This document shows positions 1-8,186 of a stretch of DNA of 41,291 bases, in pieces; position 1 is the first letter of the stretch, and each line of letters begins with the position of its first letter. A program made the position numbers and the translations under genes. The notes beneath the pieces were generated by a model. The model was not told the origin of the DNA. It searched no databases and was given only the letters and a program-made list of their open reading frames with translations. The DNA is from an uncultured Flavobacteriales bacterium (GTDB lineage: Bacteria > Bacteroidota > Bacteroidia > Flavobacteriales_D > CAJJDF01): NCBI GenBank assembly GCA_905182785.1, contig CAJJDF010000005.1, positions 1-41,291 on the forward strand, given 5' to 3'.

Positions 1-98
1 AATAGATATTTGTAATTTTCTGTATCACTGTAGAGATATGAAGCTAATAGAATTACAACAGCCCATATTATAGCACTTATAATCAGTATATTTTTCAT
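1..98 (-). CDS. N-terminal fragment of a small membrane-anchored protein of unknown function
   Basis: An ATG at 98 on the minus strand opens a frame that runs off the left edge (32 codons visible). It reads MKNILIISAIIWAVVILLAS followed by a polar stretch with Tyr, Asp and Glu. That is a single hydrophobic segment of about 17 residues after a short basic start, so a membrane anchor or uncleaved signal is likely. It lies on the same strand as the next small membrane-anchored gene (250-621) and is separated from it by a palindromic intergenic site (152-220). No family is recognised, and the missing C-terminus prevents a better call. Confidence 0.45.
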   Translation of the reverse strand, partial: MKNILIISAIIWAVVILLASYLYSDTENYKYL

Positions 99-151
99 TT
101 TTGAATTTATTTGATTGGGATTACTTATAGTTTAAGTTAGTATTCAATTAC

Positions 152-220
152 CTATAACGTTTACGCTAAAAAGCGTTGCCATCCCGCAGGGTGGCTATGA
201 TTTTTTAGTGTTTGTTAGCA
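152..220. repeat. Quasi-palindromic intergenic site, attC-like
   Basis: The outer ends are CTATAAC (152-158) and GTTAGCA (214-220). Inside them ACGCTAAAAA (163-172) is complemented by TTTTTTAGTGT (201-211) with one mismatch or slip. The centre holds GCCATCCC and GGGTGGC arms. The whole can fold as a long hairpin with extruded bases. The AAC...GTT ends and fold resemble integron attC sites, but the R-box bases outside AAC/GTT do not fit the consensus well. It sits exactly between two small same-strand genes. It may instead be a dispersed palindromic repeat of unknown function. Confidence 0.45.
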
Positions 221-249
221 TTAGTTTTTTAATTTGAGTATATTTTCCT

Positions 250-621
250 TTACCAATTATTCTCTTGAATTATTTCTGAATTCGTGATCGTTTCTGTGGT
301 TCTAAGCCCGTATTCAAAATACATCCCTTTTGATTGCAGAATAGAATCATTTTCAAGTTCAACTGTAAGAGTATAGCTATTTTCTCCAGTATTATGGAAA
401 CCCATATATGCTGTTTTGTTGACATCAACATTTGATATGAATAACTCACCATATCCATGTTTTAATGTCACTTTCTTTACTTTAAAATCCGATTCATTTT
501 TAATAGTAATAAAAGCAGTTTTATAATCAATTAATTCCCGAGAATAATTAATTGAGGTAATGAACCATGCTCCAGCACATAAAATAAATCCAAGTAATAA
601 TCCTATAATTATCTTCTTCAT
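250..621 (-). CDS. Small membrane-anchored protein of unknown function
   Basis: 123 residues starting MKKIIIGLLLGFILCAGAWF, with one N-terminal transmembrane segment (about residues 3-23). A polar domain follows, rich in short beta-prone stretches, with few charged clusters and no recognisable catalytic motif. The Cys at 16 is not followed by a convincing lipobox context, so anchoring by an uncleaved helix is likelier than lipidation. It is flanked on both sides by quasi-palindromic sites (152-220 and 635-679) whose inner ends are exact inverted copies of each other. This suggests the gene is a discrete transferable unit. No function can be assigned. Confidence 0.6.
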   Translation of the reverse strand: MKKIIIGLLLGFILCAGAWFITSINYSRELIDYKTAFITIKNESDFKVKKVTLKHGYGELFISNVDVNKTAYMGFHNTGENSYTLTVELENDSILQSKGMYFEYGLRTTETITNSEIIQENNW

Positions 622-634
622 ATTTCAAATTAAT

Positions 635-679
635 GCTAACAGCCGAATATAGTTAACTGTTAACTATATATCCGTTATA
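635..679. repeat. Second attC-like palindromic site with perfect 11-bp hairpin
   Basis: It starts GCTAAC (635-640) and ends CCGTTATA (672-679). The core is a perfect inverted repeat ATATAGTTAAC (647-657) / GTTAACTATAT (659-669) with a one-base loop. TAATGCTAAC at 631-640 is the exact reverse complement of GTTAGCATTA at 214-223, so the gene between them is framed by inverted ends. No T-run follows on the minus strand, so it is not a clear engB terminator. Confidence 0.45.
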
Positions 680-743
680 TATTTTATAAATATAAGAATT
701 TACACTTTGATTAACAAAGGATTGAAAAAAACAAGGATATTAA

Positions 744-1367
744 CTACCAAACCTTATTTGGATCAGGCTTCACAAATGTTTTGTTCGTCTCTTCTACAAA
801 AGCAAGAATTTCTTCTTTTCCAGTTTTCTTTTCGGCAGAGGTTAAAAAATACTGAGGAAGAAAGCTCCATTTTTCACTCATTTTTTCTAAGTAGGTATTT
901 ACGTTTCCTTCAATATCTCTTGGGTCCAATTTATCCATTTTGGTAAAAACCATTACAAAAGGAATTGCGTTTTCTCCTAGCCACTCCATAAATTCGTCAT
1001 CTGCCTTTTGCACATTGTGGCGGGAATCTAATAAAACAAACACACACATTAAATTCTCCCTTGATCTCAAGTAGTTTCTTGTAAAATTCTGCCATTTCAT
1101 TCTCAAATGATTGGGTGTCTTTGTAAACCCGTATCCAGGTAAATCCACCAAATACCACTCGTCATTTATCATGAAATGATTCATTAGCTGAGTTTTTCCA
1201 GGGGTAGAGGAGGTTTTAGCTAGTTTCTTGTTGTTACAAATAGAATTGATCAAAGAGGATTTTCCCACATTTGATCTCCCAATGAAAGCATATTCAGGAA
1301 TTTCTGGTTTTGGACACAGGTCAACTCTCGTATTACTTATTACAAATTCTGCAGTTTTTACTTTCAT
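744..1367 (-). CDS. engB: Ribosome biogenesis GTP-binding protein EngB/YsxC
   Basis: TRAFAC-class GTPase of the YihA/YsxC family, needed for assembly of the large ribosomal subunit in the cytoplasm. Motifs in order: G1 GRSNVGKSS (about residues 30-38), a G2 threonine in SSTPGKTQ, G3 DLPGYG, G4 TKMD and G5 SAEKKTG. About 207 residues, the usual length. The frame extends to a GTG at 1373, but the ATG at 1367 gives MKVKTAEFVISN, the usual start for Bacteroidota homologues. Divergent from mraZ; a TATCTTTG -7 element lies just upstream on its strand (1394-1387). The last ~60 bases of the gene are AT-rich and end in Trp. Confidence 0.95.
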   Translation of the reverse strand: MKVKTAEFVISNTRVDLCPKPEIPEYAFIGRSNVGKSSLINSICNNKKLAKTSSTPGKTQLMNHFMINDEWYLVDLPGYGFTKTPNHLRMKWQNFTRNYLRSRENLMCVFVLLDSRHNVQKADDEFMEWLGENAIPFVMVFTKMDKLDPRDIEGNVNTYLEKMSEKWSFLPQYFLTSAEKKTGKEEILAFVEETNKTFVKPDPNKVW

Positions 1368-1386
1368 TTTCACTTTAATTATTCAA

Positions 1387-1394
1387 CAAAGATA
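1387..1394 (-). promoter_or_regulatory. Candidate -7 promoter element for engB
   Basis: TATCTTTG on the minus strand fits the Bacteroidota -7 consensus TAnnTTTG and lies about 20 bases before the engB ATG. No clear TTG -33 box is seen at the expected distance. Confidence 0.45.
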
Positions 1395-1590
1395 CTAAAC
1401 TTTTTTGGCTTAAAAGTTTGAATAAAAATTCTGTTTTTGACCCACTTCCCCTCAACAATTAACAATTGATTGTTAACATTATGGGAATCTCTCCCACCGT
1501 TATCTCCTTGAGTTTTTTATGCCTTTAAGTCAATAAAATCAACAAATCCTTTATTTATCGAAACATTTTTGCTTCCTTTACGTTATAAAG

Positions 1591-1599
1591 TTATCCACA
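1591..1599 (+). promoter_or_regulatory. DnaA-box-like 9-mer upstream of mraZ
   Basis: TTATCCACA is a perfect match to the canonical DnaA box and lies 4 bases before the first MraZ repeat. A single box can occur by chance; no cluster of boxes, dnaA or dnaN is nearby. Confidence 0.25.
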
Positions 1600-1602
1600 A
1601 AG

Positions 1603-1625
1603 TGGTATAAAGTGGAGAAATGTGG
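1603..1625 (+). promoter_or_regulatory. MraZ operator: three TGG repeats at 10-bp spacing
   Basis: TGGTA (1603), TGGAG (1613) and TGGGA (1623) occur as direct repeats with exact 10-bp period and 5-base spacers. Known MraZ proteins bind TGGGN direct repeats with 5-base spacers upstream of their own gene and repress the dcw operon. The array ends 12 bases before the -7 element, so bound MraZ would cover the -33 region. Confidence 0.75.
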
Positions 1626-1636
1626 GATATATTAAA

Positions 1637-1644
1637 TATCTTTG
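1637..1644 (+). promoter_or_regulatory. Candidate -7 element of the dcw operon promoter
   Basis: TATCTTTG matches TAnnTTTG. It lies 18 bases before the mraZ ATG, implying a very short leader. The -33 position falls within the MraZ repeats and lacks a good TTG. Confidence 0.5.
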
Positions 1645-1661
1645 CTAACTAACAATAACTA

Positions 1662-2123
1662 ATGTCATACTTAGGAGAATACATATGTAAACTGGACGCC
1701 AAAGGTAGGCTCACGGTTCCTTCTGGTCTAAAAAAACAATTAGACAACGAGGGGCGTGAAGGCTTCGTGTTGAACCGTGGGTTCGAAGGCTGTTTAGGTT
1801 TGTATCCTTTCAAGGATTGGCAAAAGGTTGAGGAAAAGTTAAATGAATTGAATTTATTCGCGATCAAAAATCGACAGTTTTTGCGAAAATTTCAGAACGG
1901 AGCAACCAAGCTAGATATGGACGGAAACGGAAGAGTACTTCTCCCGAAAGAACTTCAAGAGTTTGCAGGTATTTCCAAAGAGGTAGTTCTCTTTGCTTAT
2001 GTCGACCGAATTGAAATTTGGGACAAAACTAAGTATGATGATTTGATGAACGAAGAAATTGGTGACTTTGCTACCCTAGCCGAAGAGGTTATGAGTGATA
2101 GCAAAGAACATGAAAAACGATAG
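1662..2123 (+). CDS. mraZ: Division/cell wall cluster transcriptional repressor MraZ
   Basis: 153 residues with two tandem SpoVT/AbrB-like MraZ domains. The first (about 1-60) contains the DAKGRLTVPSGLK motif; the second (about 70-130) contains LDMDGNGRVLLPKEL. These DxxGR signatures form the DNA-binding faces. MraZ oligomerises and represses the dcw operon by binding TGG repeats, which are present at 1603-1625, so autoregulation is expected. It is the first gene of the cluster and overlaps rsmH by 14 bases. The start has no Shine-Dalgarno motif but an A-rich leader, normal for this phylum. Confidence 0.95.
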   Translation: MSYLGEYICKLDAKGRLTVPSGLKKQLDNEGREGFVLNRGFEGCLGLYPFKDWQKVEEKLNELNLFAIKNRQFLRKFQNGATKLDMDGNGRVLLPKELQEFAGISKEVVLFAYVDRIEIWDKTKYDDLMNEEIGDFATLAEEVMSDSKEHEKR

Positions 2124-3021
2124 TAAATATCATATCCCCGTTCTTTTAAAAAGTTCGGTTGAAGGATTGAACATTGTACCTAGTGGAATCTTCGTAGATG
2201 TAACTTTTGGTGGTGGAGGTCATTCAAGAAAAATTCTTGAATCACTTGATGAAAACGGAAAATTATTCGCTTTTGATCAAGATGCCGAAGCTCACGAAAA
2301 TTCAATTGACGATTCACGTTTTACTTTGATAGACCAAAATTTTGCGTTTATCAAAAATTATCTTGCCTTCCATGGAATTGAAAAAGTGGACGGAATCTTG
2401 GCAGATTTAGGAGTTTCTTCTCATCAGTTTGATTCTGGCGAAAGAGGTTTTTCTATCCGTTACGAAGGGGATTTAGATATGCGAATGGATCAAAGTCAAG
2501 AGTTATCTGCAAAGAGAGTTGTAAACGATTACGAAGAAGATAGACTTGAATTTATTTTTAAAACCTATGGCGAAATAAGAAATGCCAGATTGGTAGCAAG
2601 AAAAATAATTGAAGCCAGAGAATCTAATTCAATCGAAACGACAACCCAATTGATTGACATTGTTAAGCTACTTACGATACGAAAAAAAGAAAACCAATTT
2701 CTTGCTCAAGTATTTCAAGCAATTCGCATTGAAGTAAATCAAGAGCTAGAAGTGTTGAAACAATTTTTAGTTGGAGCACAAGAAGTACTAAAGCCAGGTG
2801 GAAGGTTGGTCGTTATTTCTTACCACTCTTTGGAAGATAGGTTGGTGAAAAATTTCATTAAGAAAGGAAAATTTGAAGGAGAGATAGAAAAGGATTTTTA
2901 CGGAAATCCATTGGTAGACATGAAGGATATATCGAGAAAGGCAATTGTGGCTGATGCAGAAGAATTAAAATTGAACTCAAGAGCACGAAGTGCAAAAATG
3001 AGAATAGCAGAGAAACTTTAA
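2110..3021 (+). CDS. rsmH: 16S rRNA (cytosine(1402)-N(4))-methyltransferase RsmH
   Basis: SAM-dependent methyltransferase of the MraW family that N4-methylates C1402 in the decoding centre of 16S rRNA. It shows HIPVLLKSSVEGL near the start, the SAM-binding VDVTFGGGGHSRKILE (about residues 29-44), LADLGVSSHQFD, and the C-terminal ISYHSLEDRLVKNF. Length 303 residues, standard. A GTG at 2095 would add five residues; the ATG at 2110 gives the usual MKND-YHIPVLL start and a 14-base overlap with mraZ, suggesting translational coupling. Its stop is followed one base later by the ftsL start. Confidence 0.94.
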   Translation: MKNDSKYHIPVLLKSSVEGLNIVPSGIFVDVTFGGGGHSRKILESLDENGKLFAFDQDAEAHENSIDDSRFTLIDQNFAFIKNYLAFHGIEKVDGILADLGVSSHQFDSGERGFSIRYEGDLDMRMDQSQELSAKRVVNDYEEDRLEFIFKTYGEIRNARLVARKIIEARESNSIETTTQLIDIVKLLTIRKKENQFLAQVFQAIRIEVNQELEVLKQFLVGAQEVLKPGGRLVVISYHSLEDRLVKNFIKKGKFEGEIEKDFYGNPLVDMKDISRKAIVADAEELKLNSRARSAKMRIAEKL

Positions 3022-3022
3022 A

Positions 3023-3352
3023 ATGGCTGAGAAAAGAATAAACATACTAAAACCCATTACTGATATTTTATCAGGAAATTTCTTTGGAAAGGAGTTTATG
3101 CAAAAGAATCTTGGTTTTGTAGTTTACTTAACCTTTTTGGTGATGCTTTACATTGCTTACGGTTATTATGCAGATGGGTTGATGAAAAAAGCATCTGAAT
3201 TAGAAAACATGGAGGAGTTAAATTCAAAACTTCATTCTTCCATCAAAGAACTAAACCAAATTAGTCTTCAGTCCAATGTACTGAAATTGACAGAAAATAC
3301 AGGAATGGAGGAGTTGAAACAAGCTCCAATAATTATAAAAGAGAAAAAATAA
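3023..3352 (+). CDS. ftsL: FtsL-like divisome protein
   Basis: 109 residues: a short cytoplasmic segment, one transmembrane helix (about residues 30-50, LGFVVYLTFLVMLYIAYGYY), then a periplasmic stretch predicted as coiled coil (ELENMEELNSKLHSSIKEL). The size, topology and position between rsmH and the division transpeptidase match FtsL. FtsL sequences diverge strongly, so position carries most of the weight. In known systems FtsL pairs with FtsB/DivIC and FtsQ and activates FtsWI. Intergenic gaps of one base on both sides show a single operon. Confidence 0.8.
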   Translation: MAEKRINILKPITDILSGNFFGKEFMQKNLGFVVYLTFLVMLYIAYGYYADGLMKKASELENMEELNSKLHSSIKELNQISLQSNVLKLTENTGMEELKQAPIIIKEKK

Positions 3353-3353
3353 A

Positions 3354-5429
3354 GTGAGTACAGAAAAAATCATATCAGGGAGAATTTATGCAGTCTACGT
3401 GGCTGTGTTCATATTCGCCTTGCTTATAGTTTATAAGATTTTTTCTATCCAAATGACTGTAAAGCCTGCCAATAATCCTTATGTGTCCAGTATTTCTGAA
3501 GTAGAGATAAAAGCATCTAGAGGGAATATTTTTGCAGACGACAAAGAGAAGAGTGCTTTGGCAATTTCGGTTCCAATTTATGAGTTGAGAATGGATTTGG
3601 TAGCAGTAAAGGATGAGCTTTTTACGTCTAAAGTGGATTCTTTAGCAATCGTACTTTCAAGGTTGTTTGAAAATAAAACGGAACAGGAATACAGAAAAGA
3701 ATTGATAGATGCTAAGAGAAATAAGAGAAGGTATCATTTATTGAAAAAAAACGTGTCTTACAATGAATTGCAAGTCATGAAGCAAGCGCCAATTTTAAGA
3801 AAAGGACAGTTTAGAGGAGGTAGAATTATTTTGAAACAAAACAAAAGAGAAAAGCCTTTTGGAATGTTAGCACAGAGAACTGTAGGTTATATCAATGAAG
3901 ATGGAAATGGAGTAGGATTAGAAGATGCTTACCAAGACAGATTAAGAGGAGAGCAAGGTTTACAATACATGAAAAATGTGGGAGGAGGCAACAAGATTCC
4001 TTTGACTGATAATTATTTAATTAAGCCAGAAAACGGGAAAGACATTTACACTACGATAGATGTAAACCTGCAAGATGTGGCAGAAAAAGCATTGATGGGG
4101 CAATTGGTTTCACAAAATGCACAACACGGATGTGCTGTTCTTATGGAAGTGAAAACTGGTCATGTCAAAGCCATTGCAAATATCTCGAAAGATAAAAAAG
4201 GAAATTACAGAGAGATTTATAACCATGCAATTGGAACCTCCTCTGAGCCAGGTTCTACTTTCAAACTAGCTTCAGTCATGGTGGCTTTGGAAGATGGAAA
4301 AGTGAATGTAAATGATTTAGTTGACACTAGAGATGGAACTATAAAGTATTACGATAGAACCATGAAAGATGCTCATAAAGGGGGAGACGGAATTATTCCT
4401 CTTTGGCAAGCATTCGCAATTTCTTCTAATGTTGGAATTTCTTCTGTAATAAATGAAAACTATAAAAAAGACCAAACTAAATTCCTGAAAGGAATAAAAA
4501 GATTGGGCTTAGGAGAAAAACTTGGATTTAAAATAAAAGGAGAAGGAAGGCCTTATGTAAAAACAACAGCCGATTCTACTTGGTCAGGGATTTCTATTCC
4601 TTGGATGTCTATTGGGTACGAAACAAGGTTTACACCATTACAAATTTTAACTTTTTATAATGCAGTTGCAAATGGGGGGGAAATGGTAAAGCCTCAATTT
4701 GTAAAGGAGATAAGAGACGGAAGTGTGGTTGTATATAAAAGTGAAGTAGAGGTGTTAAATAGCAGTATTTGTTCTAAAAAAACGATTAAAAACGCTCAAT
4801 TCTTATTAGAGAAAGTAGTGGAAGAGGGAACGGCAAGTAACCTTAAAAATCTAGATTTTAAAATTGCAGGTAAAACAGGGACGACACAAGTTGGTTACGG
4901 AAATTCAGATTCTGAAACATCTTCTAGGGTAAGACACCAAGCTTCTTTTTGCGGGTATTTCCCAGCAGATAATCCAAAGTATTCTTGCATAGTGGTAGTT
5001 GCCGCTCCAACCAAAAGTATTTATGGAAATGTAGTGTCTGGAACTGTATTCAAAGAAATAGCAGAGAAAGTTTACGCTACAGACATTGAGATGGCAAGAA
5101 CAAAAGATAAGCTGGAAAATAAAAACATGCCAGTTTCTAAAAGTGGAAATCAAGACGATTTAAAAATGGTTTTTAATGCCATGTTGGTGCCTATTGATTT
5201 TCAAAATAAAGATTCAAAATGGACATCCACTTTTGCAAAAGAAGACAAAGTGACTTTGGGTAAAAAAGAAATAGAGGGGATACCCAACACAAAGGGGATG
5301 GGATTAAAAGATGCTGTTTTCTTGTTAGAAAACGAAGGGTATTCGGTTAGGATAAATGGAAAAGGAGTAGTGAAAAGCCAATCTCAATTAGGAGGGAATA
5401 AAAAAGTAATGGTACTGAATTTAGGATAA
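3354..5429 (+). CDS. ftsI: Septal peptidoglycan transpeptidase FtsI (PBP3) with C-terminal PASTA domain
   Basis: 691-residue class B penicillin-binding protein that cross-links septal peptidoglycan. One N-terminal transmembrane helix (about 10-32) is followed by a pedestal domain starting ASRGNIFADD and the transpeptidase domain. Active-site motifs: STFK (301-304, nucleophile Ser301), SSN (357-359) and KTGT (507-510). The last ~50 residues (IPNTKGMGLKDAVFLLENEG...) form one PASTA domain, usual for Bacteroidota and Gram-positive division PBPs and absent from E. coli FtsI. It starts with GTG one base after ftsL. It would act with FtsW, encoded downstream. Confidence 0.94.
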   Translation: MSTEKIISGRIYAVYVAVFIFALLIVYKIFSIQMTVKPANNPYVSSISEVEIKASRGNIFADDKEKSALAISVPIYELRMDLVAVKDELFTSKVDSLAIVLSRLFENKTEQEYRKELIDAKRNKRRYHLLKKNVSYNELQVMKQAPILRKGQFRGGRIILKQNKREKPFGMLAQRTVGYINEDGNGVGLEDAYQDRLRGEQGLQYMKNVGGGNKIPLTDNYLIKPENGKDIYTTIDVNLQDVAEKALMGQLVSQNAQHGCAVLMEVKTGHVKAIANISKDKKGNYREIYNHAIGTSSEPGSTFKLASVMVALEDGKVNVNDLVDTRDGTIKYYDRTMKDAHKGGDGIIPLWQAFAISSNVGISSVINENYKKDQTKFLKGIKRLGLGEKLGFKIKGEGRPYVKTTADSTWSGISIPWMSIGYETRFTPLQILTFYNAVANGGEMVKPQFVKEIRDGSVVVYKSEVEVLNSSICSKKTIKNAQFLLEKVVEEGTASNLKNLDFKIAGKTGTTQVGYGNSDSETSSRVRHQASFCGYFPADNPKYSCIVVVAAPTKSIYGNVVSGTVFKEIAEKVYATDIEMARTKDKLENKNMPVSKSGNQDDLKMVFNAMLVPIDFQNKDSKWTSTFAKEDKVTLGKKEIEGIPNTKGMGLKDAVFLLENEGYSVRINGKGVVKSQSQLGGNKKVMVLNLG

Positions 5430-5435
5430 TAACAC

Positions 5436-6899
5436 ATGAAATTATTAAAAGACATATTGTATAAAGTTAGATTGACGGGAGTCATTGGTTCTACCAATTC
5501 TTCAATTAGCTCTATTGCTTTTGATTCACGTAAAGTGGAACGAAATGGACTTTTTATTGCCGTAAAAGGAGGAGTTTCTGATGGACATCAATTTATTGAT
5601 AAAGCTCTTGAAATGGGAGCTAAAGCAATTGTCTGTGAAAAAATGCCCGATAACATTATCTCTGGAGTTACCTACATTGAAGTTGAAAACTCTGGAGAAT
5701 CTTTAGGTCAAATTGCTTCTAACTTTTATGAAAACCCATCTAATAAATTAAAGCTAGTCGGAGTTACCGGAACAAACGGTAAAACTACTACGACTTCTTT
5801 ATTATTTGAATTGTTTACCAACTTAGGCTACAAAGTGGGATTAATTTCTACGGTAGTTTACAGAATAGGAGAGAAAGAAATAAAAGCGACACATACTACA
5901 CCAGATGCAATAAGGCTGAATGAATTATTTGCTCAAATGGTGGAAGAGAAATGTGACTTCTGTTTCATGGAAGTGAGTTCACATGCAATTCACCAGGGAA
6001 GAATAAATGGAATTGATTTTACCGGAGGTGTTTTTACAAACATTACTCACGATCATTTAGATTACCACAAAACATTTAAAGAATACATTGATGTAAAGAA
6101 AAAATTCTTTGATGGATTATCGTCAGATGCTTTTGCTATTACAAACTTAGACGATAAGAACGGAATGGTAATGATGCAAAACACCAAAGCAGAAGTTTTG
6201 ACTTTGGCAATAAAAGGAGATGCAGATTTCAAAGCAAAAATTATTGAAAATCAATTTACAGGATTGCAATTAAAAATCAATGACAAAGATTTGTGGGTAA
6301 AGTTGATTGGCGATTTCAATGCTTATAACATTCTCTCGGTTTATGCAGTTGCATTGCAATTGTTAGAAGATGAATTGGAAGTGTTGACACAGATCAGTGC
6401 ATTAAATAATGTAGAAGGAAGGTTTGAATACATGAGAACTACCAAAAATATTGTAGCAATAGTTGATTATGCTCATACGCCAGATGCATTAAAAAATGTA
6501 TTGAAAACAATAGCGAACATCAGAACTGGAAACGAAAAAGTGATAACAGTTGTGGGTTGTGGAGGGGATAGAGATAAAACAAAAAGATCAATTATGGCAA
6601 ATATCGCTTGTAAATTAAGTGATAAGGTAATCCTTACTTCAGATAATCCAAGAACAGAAAATCCAGTTACTATCCTTGAAGAAATGCAAAAAGGGGTAGA
6701 GCCAATTGATTACAAAAAAACGATTACAATAACAGATAGAAAAGAAGCAATAAAAACTGCTTCAGCTTTGGCTGAGGAGAATGATATCATTTTAGTAGCA
6801 GGGAAAGGACACGAAAATTACCAAGAAATAAACGGAGAACGATTCCCTTTTGATGACCTAGAAATATTAACAGAAACTCTTAAAATCCTAGATAAATAA
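5436..6899 (+). CDS. murE: UDP-N-acetylmuramoyl-L-alanyl-D-glutamate--2,6-diaminopimelate ligase
   Basis: 487-residue Mur ligase that adds the third stem-peptide residue in the cytoplasm. ATP-binding motif TGTNGKTT at 111-118; central-domain [11 protein letters not shown] and [11 protein letters not shown]. The substrate-selecting motif is DNPR (403-406), characteristic of meso-diaminopimelate-specific MurE rather than lysine-specific enzymes. This predicts Gram-negative-type DAP peptidoglycan. Its TAA overlaps the mraY ATG by one base (TAATG), a sign of coupling. No murF is seen between murE and mraY, as is usual in this phylum. Confidence 0.95.
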   Translation: MKLLKDILYKVRLTGVIGSTNSSISSIAFDSRKVERNGLFIAVKGGVSDGHQFIDKALEMGAKAIVCEKMPDNIISGVTYIEVENSGESLGQIASNFYENPSNKLKLVGVTGTNGKTTTTSLLFELFTNLGYKVGLISTVVYRIGEKEIKATHTTPDAIRLNELFAQMVEEKCDFCFMEVSSHAIHQGRINGIDFTGGVFTNITHDHLDYHKTFKEYIDVKKKFFDGLSSDAFAITNLDDKNGMVMMQNTKAEVLTLAIKGDADFKAKIIENQFTGLQLKINDKDLWVKLIGDFNAYNILSVYAVALQLLEDELEVLTQISALNNVEGRFEYMRTTKNIVAIVDYAHTPDALKNVLKTIANIRTGNEKVITVVGCGGDRDKTKRSIMANIACKLSDKVILTSDNPRTENPVTILEEMQKGVEPIDYKKTITITDRKEAIKTASALAEENDIILVAGKGHENYQEINGERFPFDDLEILTETLKILDK

Positions 6900-8167
6900 T
6901 GTTATACTACTTATTCACATATTTACAAGAAATTGATTTTCCAGGAGCAGGGTTATTCAATTATATTTCGTTTAGAGCAGCATTGGCAATTGTCACCTCT
7001 CTTATCGTTTCTTTGGTTTTTGGAAAAAAATTAATAGAAGTTTTAAGAAAGAAACAAGTGGGTGAATCCATCAGAGATTTAGGACTTGAAGGACAGGTGG
7101 AAAAAGCAGGAACACCAACAATGGGTGGACTTATCATTATTGCAGCCATTCTTATTCCTACTTTACTATTTGCAAAACTTGATAATATTTACATCATTAT
7201 CATGCTTATCACGACTGTTGGACTGGGTGCAATCGGTTTTATTGATGATTACATCAAAGTATTTAAAAAGAACAAAGCAGGGCTTGCAGGGAAATTTAAG
7301 ATTGTAGGACAGATTTTAGTTGGGTTAGTTATTGCATTAATCTTGTTTTTTAATGATAATGTAACGATAAAAGAGAAAGTAGAGAATAAAGTACTAGCAG
7401 GTTTTGTAGAGAAATTGGGGGATGATTATGTAAGTGTAAGAGCTGATAATGATTCTACAGCCACATTTTCTTGGGTTGAATCTCATTCAACAAAAACTAC
7501 TCTTCCTTTTGTAAAGAACAATGAATTCAACTACCAATGGTTCTTGGGATGGATGGATAATGATGGAAGAGCTAAATGGGCTTGGTTAATATTTGTTCCA
7601 GCAGTTATTGTGATTGTAACGGCCGTCTCAAATGGAGCAAATATGACAGATGGAATTGATGGATTAGCCACAGGAACTTCTGCGATTGTTGGAGTTACAC
7701 TAGCGATTCTTGCCTATGTTTCAGGGAATATTATTTTTTCCGATTACCTCAATGTTATGTTTATTCCAAACTCAGGTGAGTTAGTAATTTTCATCAGTGC
7801 ATTTGTAGGAGCTTGTATAGGTTTCTTGTGGTACAATGCTTATCCAGCTCAAGTTTTTATGGGAGATACAGGAAGTTTGGCAATCGGAGGAATTATAGCA
7901 GTATTTGCCATAGCAATAAGAAAGGAATTATTAATTCCTGTGTTGTGTGGAATCTTCTTAGCAGAAAATTTATCGGTAATGATTCAGGTAGCTTATTTCA
8001 AATATACAAAAAAGAGAACAGGAGAAGGAAAAAGAGTGTTTTTAATGGCGCCACTTCATCACCATTACCAAAAGAAAGGAATGCACGAATCTAAGATTGT
8101 ATCTAGGTTTTGGATAGTAGGAATAATGTTGGCGATTGTAACGATTGTAACATTGAAATTAAGATAA
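6899..8167 (+). CDS. mraY: Phospho-N-acetylmuramoyl-pentapeptide-transferase MraY
   Basis: 422-residue polytopic inner-membrane enzyme that transfers phospho-MurNAc-pentapeptide to undecaprenyl phosphate, giving lipid I. Conserved features: [11 protein letters not shown] near residue 70, [16 protein letters not shown], the Mg-binding [25 protein letters not shown], and the C-terminal [11 protein letters not shown]. About ten hydrophobic helices. It is longer than E. coli MraY (360) through an insertion of about 60 polar residues (roughly 150-215) between helices, as in other Bacteroidota. It is followed by murD after 19 bases. Confidence 0.95.
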   Translation: MLYYLFTYLQEIDFPGAGLFNYISFRAALAIVTSLIVSLVFGKKLIEVLRKKQVGESIRDLGLEGQVEKAGTPTMGGLIIIAAILIPTLLFAKLDNIYIIIMLITTVGLGAIGFIDDYIKVFKKNKAGLAGKFKIVGQILVGLVIALILFFNDNVTIKEKVENKVLAGFVEKLGDDYVSVRADNDSTATFSWVESHSTKTTLPFVKNNEFNYQWFLGWMDNDGRAKWAWLIFVPAVIVIVTAVSNGANMTDGIDGLATGTSAIVGVTLAILAYVSGNIIFSDYLNVMFIPNSGELVIFISAFVGACIGFLWYNAYPAQVFMGDTGSLAIGGIIAVFAIAIRKELLIPVLCGIFLAENLSVMIQVAYFKYTKKRTGEGKRVFLMAPLHHHYQKKGMHESKIVSRFWIVGIMLAIVTIVTLKLR

Positions 8168-8186
8168 GACAAGAATAAAACTAAGA

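Noticed and set aside
707-946. Open frame of 79 codons on the plus strand
   Set aside because: It is antisense to engB, with no recognisable protein content; a shadow frame.
1591-1599. Replication origin suggested by a DnaA box
   Set aside because: Only one box is present, without clustering, a DNA-unwinding region or dnaA/dnaN neighbours.
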